NCBI GenBank assembly: GCA_009908925.1
Contig: JAAAOH010000364.1
Location: 1-17,314 of the forward strand
Source: Spirochaetota bacterium
GTDB taxonomy: Bacteria > Spirochaetota > Spirochaetia > DSM-27196 > PWMO01
Direction: 5' to 3'
Length of the DNA: 17,314 nt
Position 1 is the stretch's first letter. The number at the start of each line of letters is the position of its first letter. Positions 6,108-14,071 of the stretch are shown piece by piece. The notes under the pieces are model-generated. The model was not told where the DNA came from, did not search any database, and saw nothing but the letters and a program-made list of their open reading frames with translations. A program made the translations under genes and the position numbers.

Positions 6108-8774
6108 TTGGGATCTGGCATGCGAAACCTCGGCTGGGTGATCGCTCTACTGCTGGCGCTGCACGTAGCGCCGGCAATCGCACAGGACGCACCTGCCGAG
6201 GACGACGGCGAGTGGTATCAGGACGAGACTATTGTCGATGTCACCTTCGAGGGGCTCGACACGGTCTCTGAGAACGAGCTGAGAGGGATCACAGAGCAGT
6301 ACATCGGGGAAGAGTTCACCGACTCCCGGTTCCTCGACCTCCAGCGTCGCCTCTATGCCCTCGACTACTTCGAGCGCGTGGTTCCCGAGGCTGTGCGCCC
6401 GCCAAACGGCCGGGACGGTGTCATCATCAAGTTCACCGTGGAGGAGCGCCCGACCATCCGCGAAGTGGTGTACCGGGGTAACCGGAACGTACGTGACCGT
6501 CCCCTTCGCGACGCTGTCGTGCTGACCGAGGGTGACTTCGTGACCGGTGCCAGGATTCGCGCGGACGAAGAGGCCATACGTGGCGTTTATCTCGAGCGGG
6601 GATTCCCCGACGTCGAAGTCTCCGGAGAAACAGTGCCGGTAGAGGACGCCAACCTGGTGGACGTAGAGTTCACCATCGACGAAGGGAACCAGGTCACCAT
6701 TCGTGAGATCCGGTTTTCGGGCAATACCTTCGCGTCCGACAGCACCCTCCGGGGCACGATGCAGAGCAAGGAACAGTCCCTGTTCAACCGGGGTCGCTTT
6801 CAGGAGTCCCAGCTCGAGCAGGATCGGAACAGACTCGAGCGTTACTACCGCGAACGCGGTTTCGTCGATGCGGAGGTCGTGGAGGTGAATCGCGAGTTCG
6901 AGCGCGATGAGGACGAGGAGCAGGTCTACCTTACGCTCACCATTTTCATCGAAGAGGGAGAGCAGTACACCTTCGGCGGAGTCTCCTTCGAGGGAAACGC
7001 GATCTTCACCGACGAAGAGCTTGGAGAAGAGATTAGCCTCGAAGAAGGTGAAGTCCTCGACCTCAACCAGTTTCAGGCGGACTTTCAGTCGGTTGCGGAC
7101 CTGTACTATCAGAACGGCTATATCTTCAACACGATCAATCGCAACGAGGTGCGCGACGAGGACGATAACGTCATCAGCTACGAAGTGGAGATCGTCGAGC
7201 GCGGGCGTGCGCACATCGAGAACATCATCATTCGGGGCAACGACAAGACCAAGGATCACGTCATAACTCGCGAGCTGCCCCTCGAGGTCGGCGACGTCTT
7301 CAGCGCGACGCGTATCCGGCGTGGCATCCGCAACCTCGCGAATCTGCAATACTTCTCCAACATCACCCCCGAAACGCCGCAGGGCAGTGCGGAAGGGCTG
7401 ATGGACCTCATCGTCAACGTCGAGGAAGGCAATACCGCGGATATCCGTTTCGGCGTAGCCTTCGGCGGCGGCACCGACTTCCCCGTCTCCGCCCAGGTCA
7501 GCTGGCAGGACCGAAACTTCCTCGGGCGCGGGCAGAACATTGGCGTGCAGGGCACCTTCTCGCCGATCGATCAGCGGGTGTCCTTCAATTTCCGCGAGCC
7601 GTGGCTCTTCGGCGAGCAGTGGTCGGGCGGCCTCGATTTCACGGTGAGCCGCACGCTCAACCGCAACGTCCGGCAGGACCTCCTCTCTCCCCGCTTCGAC
7701 GAGGAAGACGAGGATGCGGTGCCGGATCCCTACACCGGTGAGTACGTGTTCAGCGAGGATACGACTTACGACGGAACGGACTACGAAGCAGGCGACAGCG
7801 TCCCGGACGATCTGGCCAACCCGAGCAGCAGCCAGATAAACGATAACGACCTGGTCACCGACTACGAGTACGCCGGCGGCGTCACCGCGGCAATACCCGA
7901 AGAATACCTGATGCAGTATACCGAGTGGAGCATGAGCCTCGGGGCAAACACCGGGTACCGCTTTCCGACGCAACTCGGACGCGTGAGTGTCGGTACGGGA
8001 CTTCGAACCTCCCTCGACTACATCACCTACGACCAGAGCCTCTATCGGCCCTTCGATCCGGAAGTTCGCGATAACTTCGAGCGGTGGCAGTTCGTGAACA
8101 GCTGGTCGGCCAACAGCGCTCTCGACACTCGCGATCTGGTGATAAGCCCCTCCTCGGGCTACTACCTGAGCCAGCGGGCAACATTTACCGGTGGTCCGCT
8201 CTTCGGCGTGCGGCACTTCATCCGCACCGACAGCAAGGGCCAGTTCTTCCAGACGCTGTGGGACTTCCCGGTGTTCTCCAACTGGAACTGGAAGATGGTT
8301 CTGGGGCTCAACTCCGAGATTTCCTTCATTTTTCCGCAGTTCTGGGTTCCCGAGGAGTACCGCGACAGACCACAGCCGGTTGCCACGACCTCGAATCTGC
8401 TCTTCATTGACGGCATGTTCAACGCCCGTGGCTGGGATCGGCGCGTGGACGGAGAGGCCCTGTGGTACAATTGGCTGGAGTTTAGGATGCCGCTTGCCGA
8501 GCAGGTGATCTGGTGGGATCAGTTCTTTGACGCTGCAGCCCTGTGGCAGAATCGCGATGATATGGGAGAGCTCGGCGTCGAGAACATGCTGTTCAGCTTC
8601 GGTACCGGGTTCCGCTTCACCATTCCGCAGTTTCCGATTCGGATTTACCTGGCGCGACGCTTCACCATCGAGGACGGGGATATCGTCTGGCAGACCGGGG
8701 GCCTGTTCAATCCGGACAACGAACAGGGCCGGGGTATGGAGTTCGTATTCTCGATCGGGACCGAGTTGTTCTGA
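6108..8774 (+). CDS. bamA: BamA, outer-membrane protein assembly factor (Omp85 family)
   Basis: BamA is the central insertase that folds beta-barrel proteins into the outer membrane. The 888 residues show a signal peptide ending near AIAQ (about 25), then five POTRA domains at roughly 41-114, 115-192, 195-281, 282-366 and 367-440. Four of these carry the typical F/Y/I-x-G-N turn: VVYRGN, IRFSGN, VSFEGN and IIIRGN. An Omp85 barrel runs from about 442 to the C-terminal phenylalanine. The lid-loop motif, normally VRGF, appears as ARGW at 773-776; the key arginine is kept. A long acidic, Lys/Arg-free loop lies at about 528-588. Two starts compete: TTG at 6108 (GGAG six bases upstream) and ATG at 6120 (weaker GGGAT upstream), both giving a good signal peptide. 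It is flanked by tamB (55 bp) and skp (18 bp), so the three encode linked steps of outer-membrane biogenesis. Confidence 0.96.
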   Translation: MGSGMRNLGWVIALLLALHVAPAIAQDAPAEDDGEWYQDETIVDVTFEGLDTVSENELRGITEQYIGEEFTDSRFLDLQRRLYALDYFERVVPEAVRPPNGRDGVIIKFTVEERPTIREVVYRGNRNVRDRPLRDAVVLTEGDFVTGARIRADEEAIRGVYLERGFPDVEVSGETVPVEDANLVDVEFTIDEGNQVTIREIRFSGNTFASDSTLRGTMQSKEQSLFNRGRFQESQLEQDRNRLERYYRERGFVDAEVVEVNREFERDEDEEQVYLTLTIFIEEGEQYTFGGVSFEGNAIFTDEELGEEISLEEGEVLDLNQFQADFQSVADLYYQNGYIFNTINRNEVRDEDDNVISYEVEIVERGRAHIENIIIRGNDKTKDHVITRELPLEVGDVFSATRIRRGIRNLANLQYFSNITPETPQGSAEGLMDLIVNVEEGNTADIRFGVAFGGGTDFPVSAQVSWQDRNFLGRGQNIGVQGTFSPIDQRVSFNFREPWLFGEQWSGGLDFTVSRTLNRNVRQDLLSPRFDEEDEDAVPDPYTGEYVFSEDTTYDGTDYEAGDSVPDDLANPSSSQINDNDLVTDYEYAGGVTAAIPEEYLMQYTEWSMSLGANTGYRFPTQLGRVSVGTGLRTSLDYITYDQSLYRPFDPEVRDNFERWQFVNSWSANSALDTRDLVISPSSGYYLSQRATFTGGPLFGVRHFIRTDSKGQFFQTLWDFPVFSNWNWKMVLGLNSEISFIFPQFWVPEEYRDRPQPVATTSNLLFIDGMFNARGWDRRVDGEALWYNWLEFRMPLAEQVIWWDQFFDAAALWQNRDDMGELGVENMLFSFGTGFRFTIPQFPIRIYLARRFTIEDGDIVWQTGGLFNPDNEQGRGMEFVFSIGTELF

Positions 8775-8792
8775 GCGACATGAGGGAATGAG

Positions 8793-9314
8793 ATGAAACG
8801 TGTATCGATACTTGCAGTCGGATTCCTCCTGGTGTTTGCTGCCGCTCTCAGCGCGGAGCAGCTGACGACGGTTGGAATCATCGATATTTCGAGGGTCTAC
8901 AACTCGTTTTACCGCGATTCTCAGTCGGTGCGGGAGCTCGAGGAGCTGCGACAGCGCTACCAGGCCGAAATCGATCGGGAAGTTGATGAGCTGGAAAATC
9001 TCCAGGACGACCTCGCGCGCGCAGAGGATCAGGGAAACGAGTCGCGCATTGAACAGCTCGAATCCCGTGTCAGCCGACAGCGAAGCTACGTGGAGGACCT
9101 GACCCGCCGCCGTCGCTCGCAGCTGCAGCAGCGGCAGCAGAACCTCGTCTCCGACGATTTCCTCAATCGCCTTCAGCAGGCCATCGAGTACGTTGCCGAG
9201 GCAGAGGGGTATACGGTGGTCATCCGCACCGACCAGGAGGGCCTTCAGTGGTGGAGTCCGACCGTCGATATCAGTGACCGCGTCCTCCAACGCCTCCGAC
9301 AGTCGGGAGGCTGA
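8793..9314 (+). CDS. skp: Skp/OmpH-family periplasmic chaperone
   Basis: This 173-residue protein resembles Skp, a periplasmic holdase that keeps unfolded outer-membrane proteins soluble on the way to BamA. It has a signal peptide (residues 1-21, cleavage after ALSA), the short beta-strand motif GIIDISRVYNSF (about 28-39) that matches the Skp/OmpH N-terminal strand region, then a long charged heptad-type segment (about 45-130) expected to form the coiled-coil tentacle, and a C-terminal strand region YTVVIRT. Length is normal. The ATG has a good Shine-Dalgarno (GAGGGA at 8782-8787). It starts 18 bp after bamA and is followed by mutS after 29 bp. Sequence identity within this family is generally low, so the call rests on architecture and context. 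Confidence 0.88.
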   Translation: MKRVSILAVGFLLVFAAALSAEQLTTVGIIDISRVYNSFYRDSQSVRELEELRQRYQAEIDREVDELENLQDDLARAEDQGNESRIEQLESRVSRQRSYVEDLTRRRRSQLQQRQQNLVSDDFLNRLQQAIEYVAEAEGYTVVIRTDQEGLQWWSPTVDISDRVLQRLRQSGG

Positions 9315-9343
9315 CGCGGGCGCCGCCTGCAGCACGATACGCG

Positions 9344-11980
9344 ATGTCGGATTCCACACCGATGATGCAACAGTACGCTCGCATGAAACGGGCCCACCGT
9401 GATGCGGTGCTGTTCTTCCGACTCGGTGACTTCTACGAAATGTTCAAGGGGGACGCCGAAGAGGTCTCCCGTCTGCTCGGCCTGACGCTCACCCAGCGGA
9501 ACGGGGTGCCGATGTGCGGCATCCCATATCATGCAGCACACGGCTATATCGCGCGACTCATCCAGGCCGGCAAAAAGGTTGCGATCTGTGAGCAAACCCA
9601 TGTCCCCGAGTCGGGGAAGGGGCTTGCCGACCGCGAGGTGACCGAGATCATCACCCCGGGGACGGTGACCGAGGAGGACTACCTCGAGGCCGGTCGCAAC
9701 AACTACCTCGTGGCAATCGCCGCCTCGCGCGGGTATCTGACCGAGGCCTACATCGACCTTTCCACCGGTGAGTTCGAAACGACGCTCTTTCCGCTCGAGC
9801 GCGCGCGGGAACGGATGCGGCAGGAGCTTGCCCGCCTGCAGCCGCGGGAGGTGCTCGTACAGGAGACTCTTCTCGAGGAACATCCGGAGCTCGCGACGAC
9901 CCTCGAGGAGCGCGACGGCCTCGTTCTCAACCGGTTCCCCGACTGGAGTTTCGACCTGCAGGCCGGGAGGGAGCGCCTGCTCGAGTTGCTCGGAGTCGCG
10001 AATCTCAAGGGCTTCGGCATCGACGACGATAGTGAGGAGCTCGTCCCCGTGGGTGTCCTCCTCGATTACGTGGAGGATACCGCCCGCAGTCTCATCCCGC
10101 ATATCAGGGGGGTCTCACCGTACCGCGACAGCGAGCATGTGGTGCTCGACGAGGCGACCCAGCGCAACCTCGAGATCGTTCAGAACATGACCGAGGGAAG
10201 TCGGCGCTACACGCTGCTCTCGGTCGTTGACTACACCCGCACGGCCATGGGGGCGAGGACCCTGAGAAAGTGGCTGCTGAACCCCCTCAAAGATAAGACC
10301 GCCATCGAAGCGCGCCACGACCGGGTGGACGCCCTCTACCACAGCCAGATGCTCCTGTCGAACCTCAGAGACCGGCTCGGGCGAATACTCGACATCGAAC
10401 GGTTGGTTGCGCGCGTGGGGCTCGACAAGGCACACGGAAAGGACCTGGTAGCCATTCGGAACTCTCTCGAAGCCGCCCTGGATCTCGAAGGGCTGGTACC
10501 CCCGGAGTTGCTCGACGGTGAGTCGGTTGCGGGGACGTCGGTGGATCGCGAAGAGCTCGCGGGGCTCGGCCGGGTTCTCGCGCGCGGCCTCCTCGACTCC
10601 CCGTCAATTCTCCTGACCGATGGAAACATCATACGCGAGGGCTACGATGAGAAGCTGGACGAGCTCAAAGGCCTCCTCTCCAACAGTCGCTCCTATCTCG
10701 ACGCCTACCTCGAGGAAGAGCGCGCGGCAAGCGGCATCGGGTCTCTGAAGATCAAGTACAACAAGGTGCTCGGCTACTTCTTCGAAGTGACAAAGACTCA
10801 CGTGCAGAAAATACCGGAGCACTTCGTGCGGCGACAGTCACTGGTCAACGCGGAGCGCTACAGCACCGAGCGGCTCGCGGAGCTCGAGTCCCGGCTAAAC
10901 TCGGCCTCCGATCAGATTGTCGAGCTCGAGCGCAGGCTCTTTCTCGAGCTTCGCGCATTGGTGAAAAAGCAGATTCCGCGATTGCTTGCAGTCTGCGATG
11001 CTATTGCCGCGCTCGACTGCTATCATTCATTTGCCTGGGCTGCGACACGGAACGGCTACGTGCGCCCGCGGGTTTCGGAGTCGGATACCATTTCGATCCG
11101 CGGGGGAAGGCATCCCGTCGTGGAAACCCACCTGCCGCCGGGCAGCTTCGTGCCGAACTCGCTCGAACTCGACGGGAATACCCAGGGATTCGCGCTCATC
11201 ACCGGACCGAATATGGCAGGGAAGTCGACTTTCCTCCGCCAGACCGCGCTCATCGTACTCCTCGCTCAGGCCGGTAGCTTCGTCCCCGCCGACGATGCGG
11301 AGATCGGGCTCACCGACCGCATCTTCTGCCGGGTCGGTGCCTCGGACAATCTCGCACGAGGTGAGTCCACGTTTCTCGTGGAGATGAACGAGACCGCGAA
11401 CATCCTTCGAAACGCGTCCCGGCACAGTCTCATCATCATGGATGAGGTCGGACGAGGGACGAGCACGAATGACGGACTTGCCATTGCGCGTGCGGTGACC
11501 GAGCATATCCTCGATGTCCTGCAGGCGCGGACCCTCTTTGCCACCCATTACCACGAGCTCACTTCCCTCGACCACGCGCGGCTCGTAAACCTTTCGCTGC
11601 GGATAGCCGAGGAGGAGGGGCGCATCGTGTTTCTAAAGAAGGTGACCGAAGGGCCGTCCAACAATTCCTACGGGATCCACGTGGCCCGCCTGGCGGGGCT
11701 GCCCGAGGCGGTGCTGGATCGAGCCGAGGCCGTACTTGCGGGCATACTTGCCGGCAGAGACGGGACCGACACCACGGTCTCCACCGCGTTATCCGGCGCA
11801 GGTGTGACGGCGGGTTCGCCGGCGAATCCGGCTGTCGGAAAACCAGGTGGTCAGAACAGCCTTTTCGATCCGGCCGAGCTCATCGAGCGCGAGGTACGGT
11901 CGGTGAAGGTAGATGAAACGACACCGCTCGAGGCGCTCGAGCTCATCTCGCGCTGGCAGCGTCAGCTGGATTCTGATTAG
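9344..11980 (+). CDS. mutS: DNA mismatch repair protein MutS
   Basis: MutS recognises mispairs and small loops and recruits MutL. The 878 residues contain the mismatch-wedging F-x-E motif in GDFYEMF (Phe30, Glu32) of the N-terminal domain, a connector domain (about 130-250), the lever/clamp core (about 265-560), and the ABC-type ATPase with Walker A GPNMAGKST (621-629), Walker B IIMDE (D700-E701) followed by VGRGTS, and ATHYHEL downstream. These features mark MutS1, not MutS2. A Gly/Ala/Pro-rich linker (about 805-835) precedes the C-terminal dimerisation helices. The ATG is the first start after the preceding gene and has no clear Shine-Dalgarno; a GGGAGG at the end of skp is too far away (33 nt). 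Translation is therefore probably coupled or weak. It looks like the last gene of the tamB operon, followed by a hairpin. Confidence 0.97.
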   Translation: MSDSTPMMQQYARMKRAHRDAVLFFRLGDFYEMFKGDAEEVSRLLGLTLTQRNGVPMCGIPYHAAHGYIARLIQAGKKVAICEQTHVPESGKGLADREVTEIITPGTVTEEDYLEAGRNNYLVAIAASRGYLTEAYIDLSTGEFETTLFPLERARERMRQELARLQPREVLVQETLLEEHPELATTLEERDGLVLNRFPDWSFDLQAGRERLLELLGVANLKGFGIDDDSEELVPVGVLLDYVEDTARSLIPHIRGVSPYRDSEHVVLDEATQRNLEIVQNMTEGSRRYTLLSVVDYTRTAMGARTLRKWLLNPLKDKTAIEARHDRVDALYHSQMLLSNLRDRLGRILDIERLVARVGLDKAHGKDLVAIRNSLEAALDLEGLVPPELLDGESVAGTSVDREELAGLGRVLARGLLDSPSILLTDGNIIREGYDEKLDELKGLLSNSRSYLDAYLEEERAASGIGSLKIKYNKVLGYFFEVTKTHVQKIPEHFVRRQSLVNAERYSTERLAELESRLNSASDQIVELERRLFLELRALVKKQIPRLLAVCDAIAALDCYHSFAWAATRNGYVRPRVSESDTISIRGGRHPVVETHLPPGSFVPNSLELDGNTQGFALITGPNMAGKSTFLRQTALIVLLAQAGSFVPADDAEIGLTDRIFCRVGASDNLARGESTFLVEMNETANILRNASRHSLIIMDEVGRGTSTNDGLAIARAVTEHILDVLQARTLFATHYHELTSLDHARLVNLSLRIAEEEGRIVFLKKVTEGPSNNSYGIHVARLAGLPEAVLDRAEAVLAGILAGRDGTDTTVSTALSGAGVTAGSPANPAVGKPGGQNSLFDPAELIEREVRSVKVDETTPLEALELISRWQRQLDSD

Positions 11981-11984
11981 CCGG

Positions 11985-12030
11985 GGCCGCGCCGCGCCGA
12001 TGTGCCGGCGCAGTGGCGCGTATTGCGGCC
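11985..12030. terminator. GC-rich hairpin between convergent mutS and cruF
   Basis: GGCCGC (11985-11990) pairs with GCGGCC (12025-12030), and CGCGCC (11993-11998) pairs with GGCGCG (12015-12020), separated by a small asymmetric internal loop and a 16-nt apical loop. A second short stem, CGCCC/GGGCG, follows at 12032-12044. The hairpin lies in the 81-bp gap between the ends of mutS (+) and the hydratase gene (-), where a two-way terminator is expected. There is no T-tract on either side, so it is not a canonical intrinsic terminator. Confidence 0.4.
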
Positions 12031-12061
12031 ACGCCCGAGGGGCGGCAGGGGAGCGGCCGGG

Positions 12062-12826
12062 TCACGCAGGGGCGAGTAGCGACAGCAGGATGAACGCCCC
12101 CATCGCGAGTGAACCGACGATGCCCGAGACGACGAGCCGCCAGAAGACGAGCTGCCCGATAGTCTGCAGGATCCAGGTGACGACGTAGACGAGGAAAAGG
12201 GGGGCGGCGGGGATATCCGGGCTGTAGAACAGAAGCGACACAACCGTGCCGGCTGCGAACCAACCTACGAAGTTCAGAATCGGTATGCCGAGGTAGGCGC
12301 CACCCTTGCGCCAGCGCCAGAAGTCCCACGACACCATCTGGGGGTCGAGAAAGAGATCCCAGGCCATGAAGGCCAGACCGGCAAGGACGGCCGGAAGGAT
12401 CACGCCCGCGGGCCCGGCCAGCATCCTGCCGACTGACCAGGCCGGCGGGATCATCATCAGCCACGCCAATGGAATGATCACCGGCACGTGGCGGATCTGC
12501 GGTTGAAGTACGTCCGTGTAGTGATAGTCGCCGAAGGGCACGCCCGTACGGGACCCGACGAACTCGATTGCCCAACCGAAGAACGGTATGCCGATGACCG
12601 CGAGCGTCGCGCGCAGCGGATGAAGCGACTCAAAGAGAATGATCGCCACGAGAGTCGCCTGGAACAGGACGCCGAGAGAGATCCCGATGCGCTCGGCACC
12701 TTCGCCAAGGACCCATTTGATGACGGGGACGAGGATCATCACGATCACCCAGGCGCCGCCCATCACCATCGCCACGGGGGAGAGGTGAGTAAGCTCGTCG
12801 AGAAGTAGTTGAAGGGTAGTCACCAT
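12062..12826 (-). CDS. cruF: Carotenoid biosynthesis protein, CruF-like (DUF422) 1',2'-hydratase
   Basis: This 254-residue membrane protein belongs to the DUF422/CruF family. Characterised members add water across the 1,2 double bond of an acyclic (psi) end group, as in gamma-carotene 1',2'-hydratase and bisanhydrobacterioruberin hydratase. About seven hydrophobic segments are visible. Family-like polar motifs are AIEFVGSRTGVPFGDYHY (86-103), VPVIIPLAWLMM (114-125), WDLFLDPQMV (156-165) with acidic residues D157 and D161, and GAYLGIPILNFVGW (176-189). The exact reaction is inferred; these sequences are often annotated only as carotenoid biosynthesis protein. It starts with ATG 6 bp after the stop of the lycopene cyclase gene, with an AGGA about 14 nt upstream that is rather distant, so coupling is likely. 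It converges on mutS. Together with the cyclase it suggests a monocyclic, 1'-hydroxylated pigment. Confidence 0.85.
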   Translation of the reverse strand: MVTTLQLLLDELTHLSPVAMVMGGAWVIVMILVPVIKWVLGEGAERIGISLGVLFQATLVAIILFESLHPLRATLAVIGIPFFGWAIEFVGSRTGVPFGDYHYTDVLQPQIRHVPVIIPLAWLMMIPPAWSVGRMLAGPAGVILPAVLAGLAFMAWDLFLDPQMVSWDFWRWRKGGAYLGIPILNFVGWFAAGTVVSLLFYSPDIPAAPLFLVYVVTWILQTIGQLVFWRLVVSGIVGSLAMGAFILLSLLAPA

Positions 12827-12832
12827 GGTGCG

Positions 12833-13996
12833 TCAGATCTTCCTGAAGATTTTGAGTTTTATCCAGGCCCGGATGAACGGCCACCAGGGCACCGTTGCCA
12901 TGAGCTTGAGGTTCTCACCCCAGCCGTCTGCCTCGTCTAGAAAACGAAGAATCCGCGTCACCGGGTTTTTCTCGAAGAGACGCGTGAAGACGGTCTTTGC
13001 AAGCTCTCCGTGTCGATAAAGAATCTGCAATAGCATGGAATCGAAGAGCCGGTAGCGGGCCGGCGGATTGTTCCCGTGAAACGGATGCCCGCGGGTAAGC
13101 AGAGACTCCACGATGGCCTTTGAGTCCCGCTGCGTGCGGAAGAACGCGAACCCGGTGGAGGCCTTAACACGCCCGCCTTTCGTCCCCGTATACATGATTC
13201 GATTGCCGCCGCGTCGGGGGAAGGGCTGATCACTCATCGGAATCTTGCCGCTTTCCTCTTCAATGATGTCATAGTGATGGACGCCGAGGATGCCGGTTAT
13301 GTAGCGCTGGAGCTCCGAGACATATTCCTCGTCGGGAAGCAGGTCGGCGGAGAAGAGGGTGTACTCGACCAGCGCCTCCGTGGCGCTGGTGGGCAGGATG
13401 TACATGAAGCGCATGACCCCGTGCTGCGGGACCCGAAAATCGAACAGCGTGGCGGCATCGGGATCGAACACCGGCTCCGCGGTCCGAATCGTCCATCCGG
13501 TGAAGTGCTGCCAGATGTAGTGATAGTTCACCCGATCGGGGCGAAACTCTCCCGGGAGAAAGAGACTGTCAAAGACCCAGTCCGCAGTATAGACATTGTC
13601 CCCGACTCGAACCTCGGCACGGTCATGTCCATCTCGAACCTCGTCCACGGTGGCGGTAAGGAAGTCGACGTTGGGCAGGGCATCGAGGACGGAGCGCGTG
13701 TGGCGATAGAAGTCGATACCGCGGATCATGTAGTAGGCGTAGGGGCTGAGCTCGAGACGGGACTCGAACCCCTCTCCGTGAAAATTGAAGGCTGGCCAGC
13801 TGCGGGAGATGATCTCAGGGTAGGGAGGTTCGTCCGCTGTCCAGAAACACCAGGTGCGGTCATTGTTCTGTTTCTGATCCAGATCTACGATGAGTATTCG
13901 CTTGTCTCTCAGGGGGCTGTGGGTAAGGTTGTAGGCCAGGCTCAGACCGGCCGCACCCCCGCCGGCCATGATAAAATCGTAATGGTGTTGCGACAT
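12833..13996 (-). CDS. crtY: Lycopene beta-cyclase, CrtY type
   Basis: Lycopene cyclases close a beta-ionone ring at the end of lycopene or related carotenes, using reduced FAD without net redox change. The 387 residues are normal length. The N-terminal FAD-binding motif is AGGGAAGLSLAYNL (11-24), followed by the CrtY hallmark NDRTWCFW (45-52). Other blocks typical of the family, especially Bacteroidetes-like forms, are FTGWTIRT, LFDFRVPQ, RFMYILPTS, and LVEYTLFS with Glu211, matching the catalytic FLEET-like acidic site. GGRVKASTGFAF near the C-terminal part also fits. Start is ATG with AGGGA just upstream. The gene runs opposite to comF, whose start lies 75 bp away, and is followed by the cruF-like gene 6 bp downstream. 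Phytoene synthase and desaturase are not in this window, so they must lie elsewhere. Confidence 0.92.
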   Translation of the reverse strand: MSQHHYDFIMAGGGAAGLSLAYNLTHSPLRDKRILIVDLDQKQNNDRTWCFWTADEPPYPEIISRSWPAFNFHGEGFESRLELSPYAYYMIRGIDFYRHTRSVLDALPNVDFLTATVDEVRDGHDRAEVRVGDNVYTADWVFDSLFLPGEFRPDRVNYHYIWQHFTGWTIRTAEPVFDPDAATLFDFRVPQHGVMRFMYILPTSATEALVEYTLFSADLLPDEEYVSELQRYITGILGVHHYDIIEEESGKIPMSDQPFPRRGGNRIMYTGTKGGRVKASTGFAFFRTQRDSKAIVESLLTRGHPFHGNNPPARYRLFDSMLLQILYRHGELAKTVFTRLFEKNPVTRILRFLDEADGWGENLKLMATVPWWPFIRAWIKLKIFRKI

Positions 13997-14004
13997 ACGT
14001 CCCT

Positions 14005-14033
14005 ACTGTACCGCCGGCGATGCAAGACGGCAA
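14005..14033 (-). promoter_or_regulatory. Weak candidate promoter for the crtY-cruF pair
   Basis: In the 75-bp divergent crtY/comF spacer (13997-14071), the - strand reads TTGCCG (14033-14028), a 17-bp spacer, then TACAGT (14010-14005); each box matches 4 of 6 consensus bases. It would place the transcript start only a base or two from the crtY ATG. On the + strand TACAAT at 14035-14040 could be a -10 for comF but has no partner -35. Low certainty. Confidence 0.25.
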
Positions 14034-14071
14034 GTACAATCAACAGACCGAAATTCTGCGTATCTCGGGGT

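Noticed and set aside
6147..9359. Antisense open frame of 1070 codons across bamA and skp
   Set aside because: It is fully antisense to two clearly conserved genes, has no recognisable domain or signal, and such long open frames are expected opposite GC-rich coding sequence.
13274..14071. Upstream extension of the comF frame to a 519-residue protein
   Set aside because: The extra 266 residues lie antisense to crtY and show no ComF similarity; comF more likely starts at 14072 or later.
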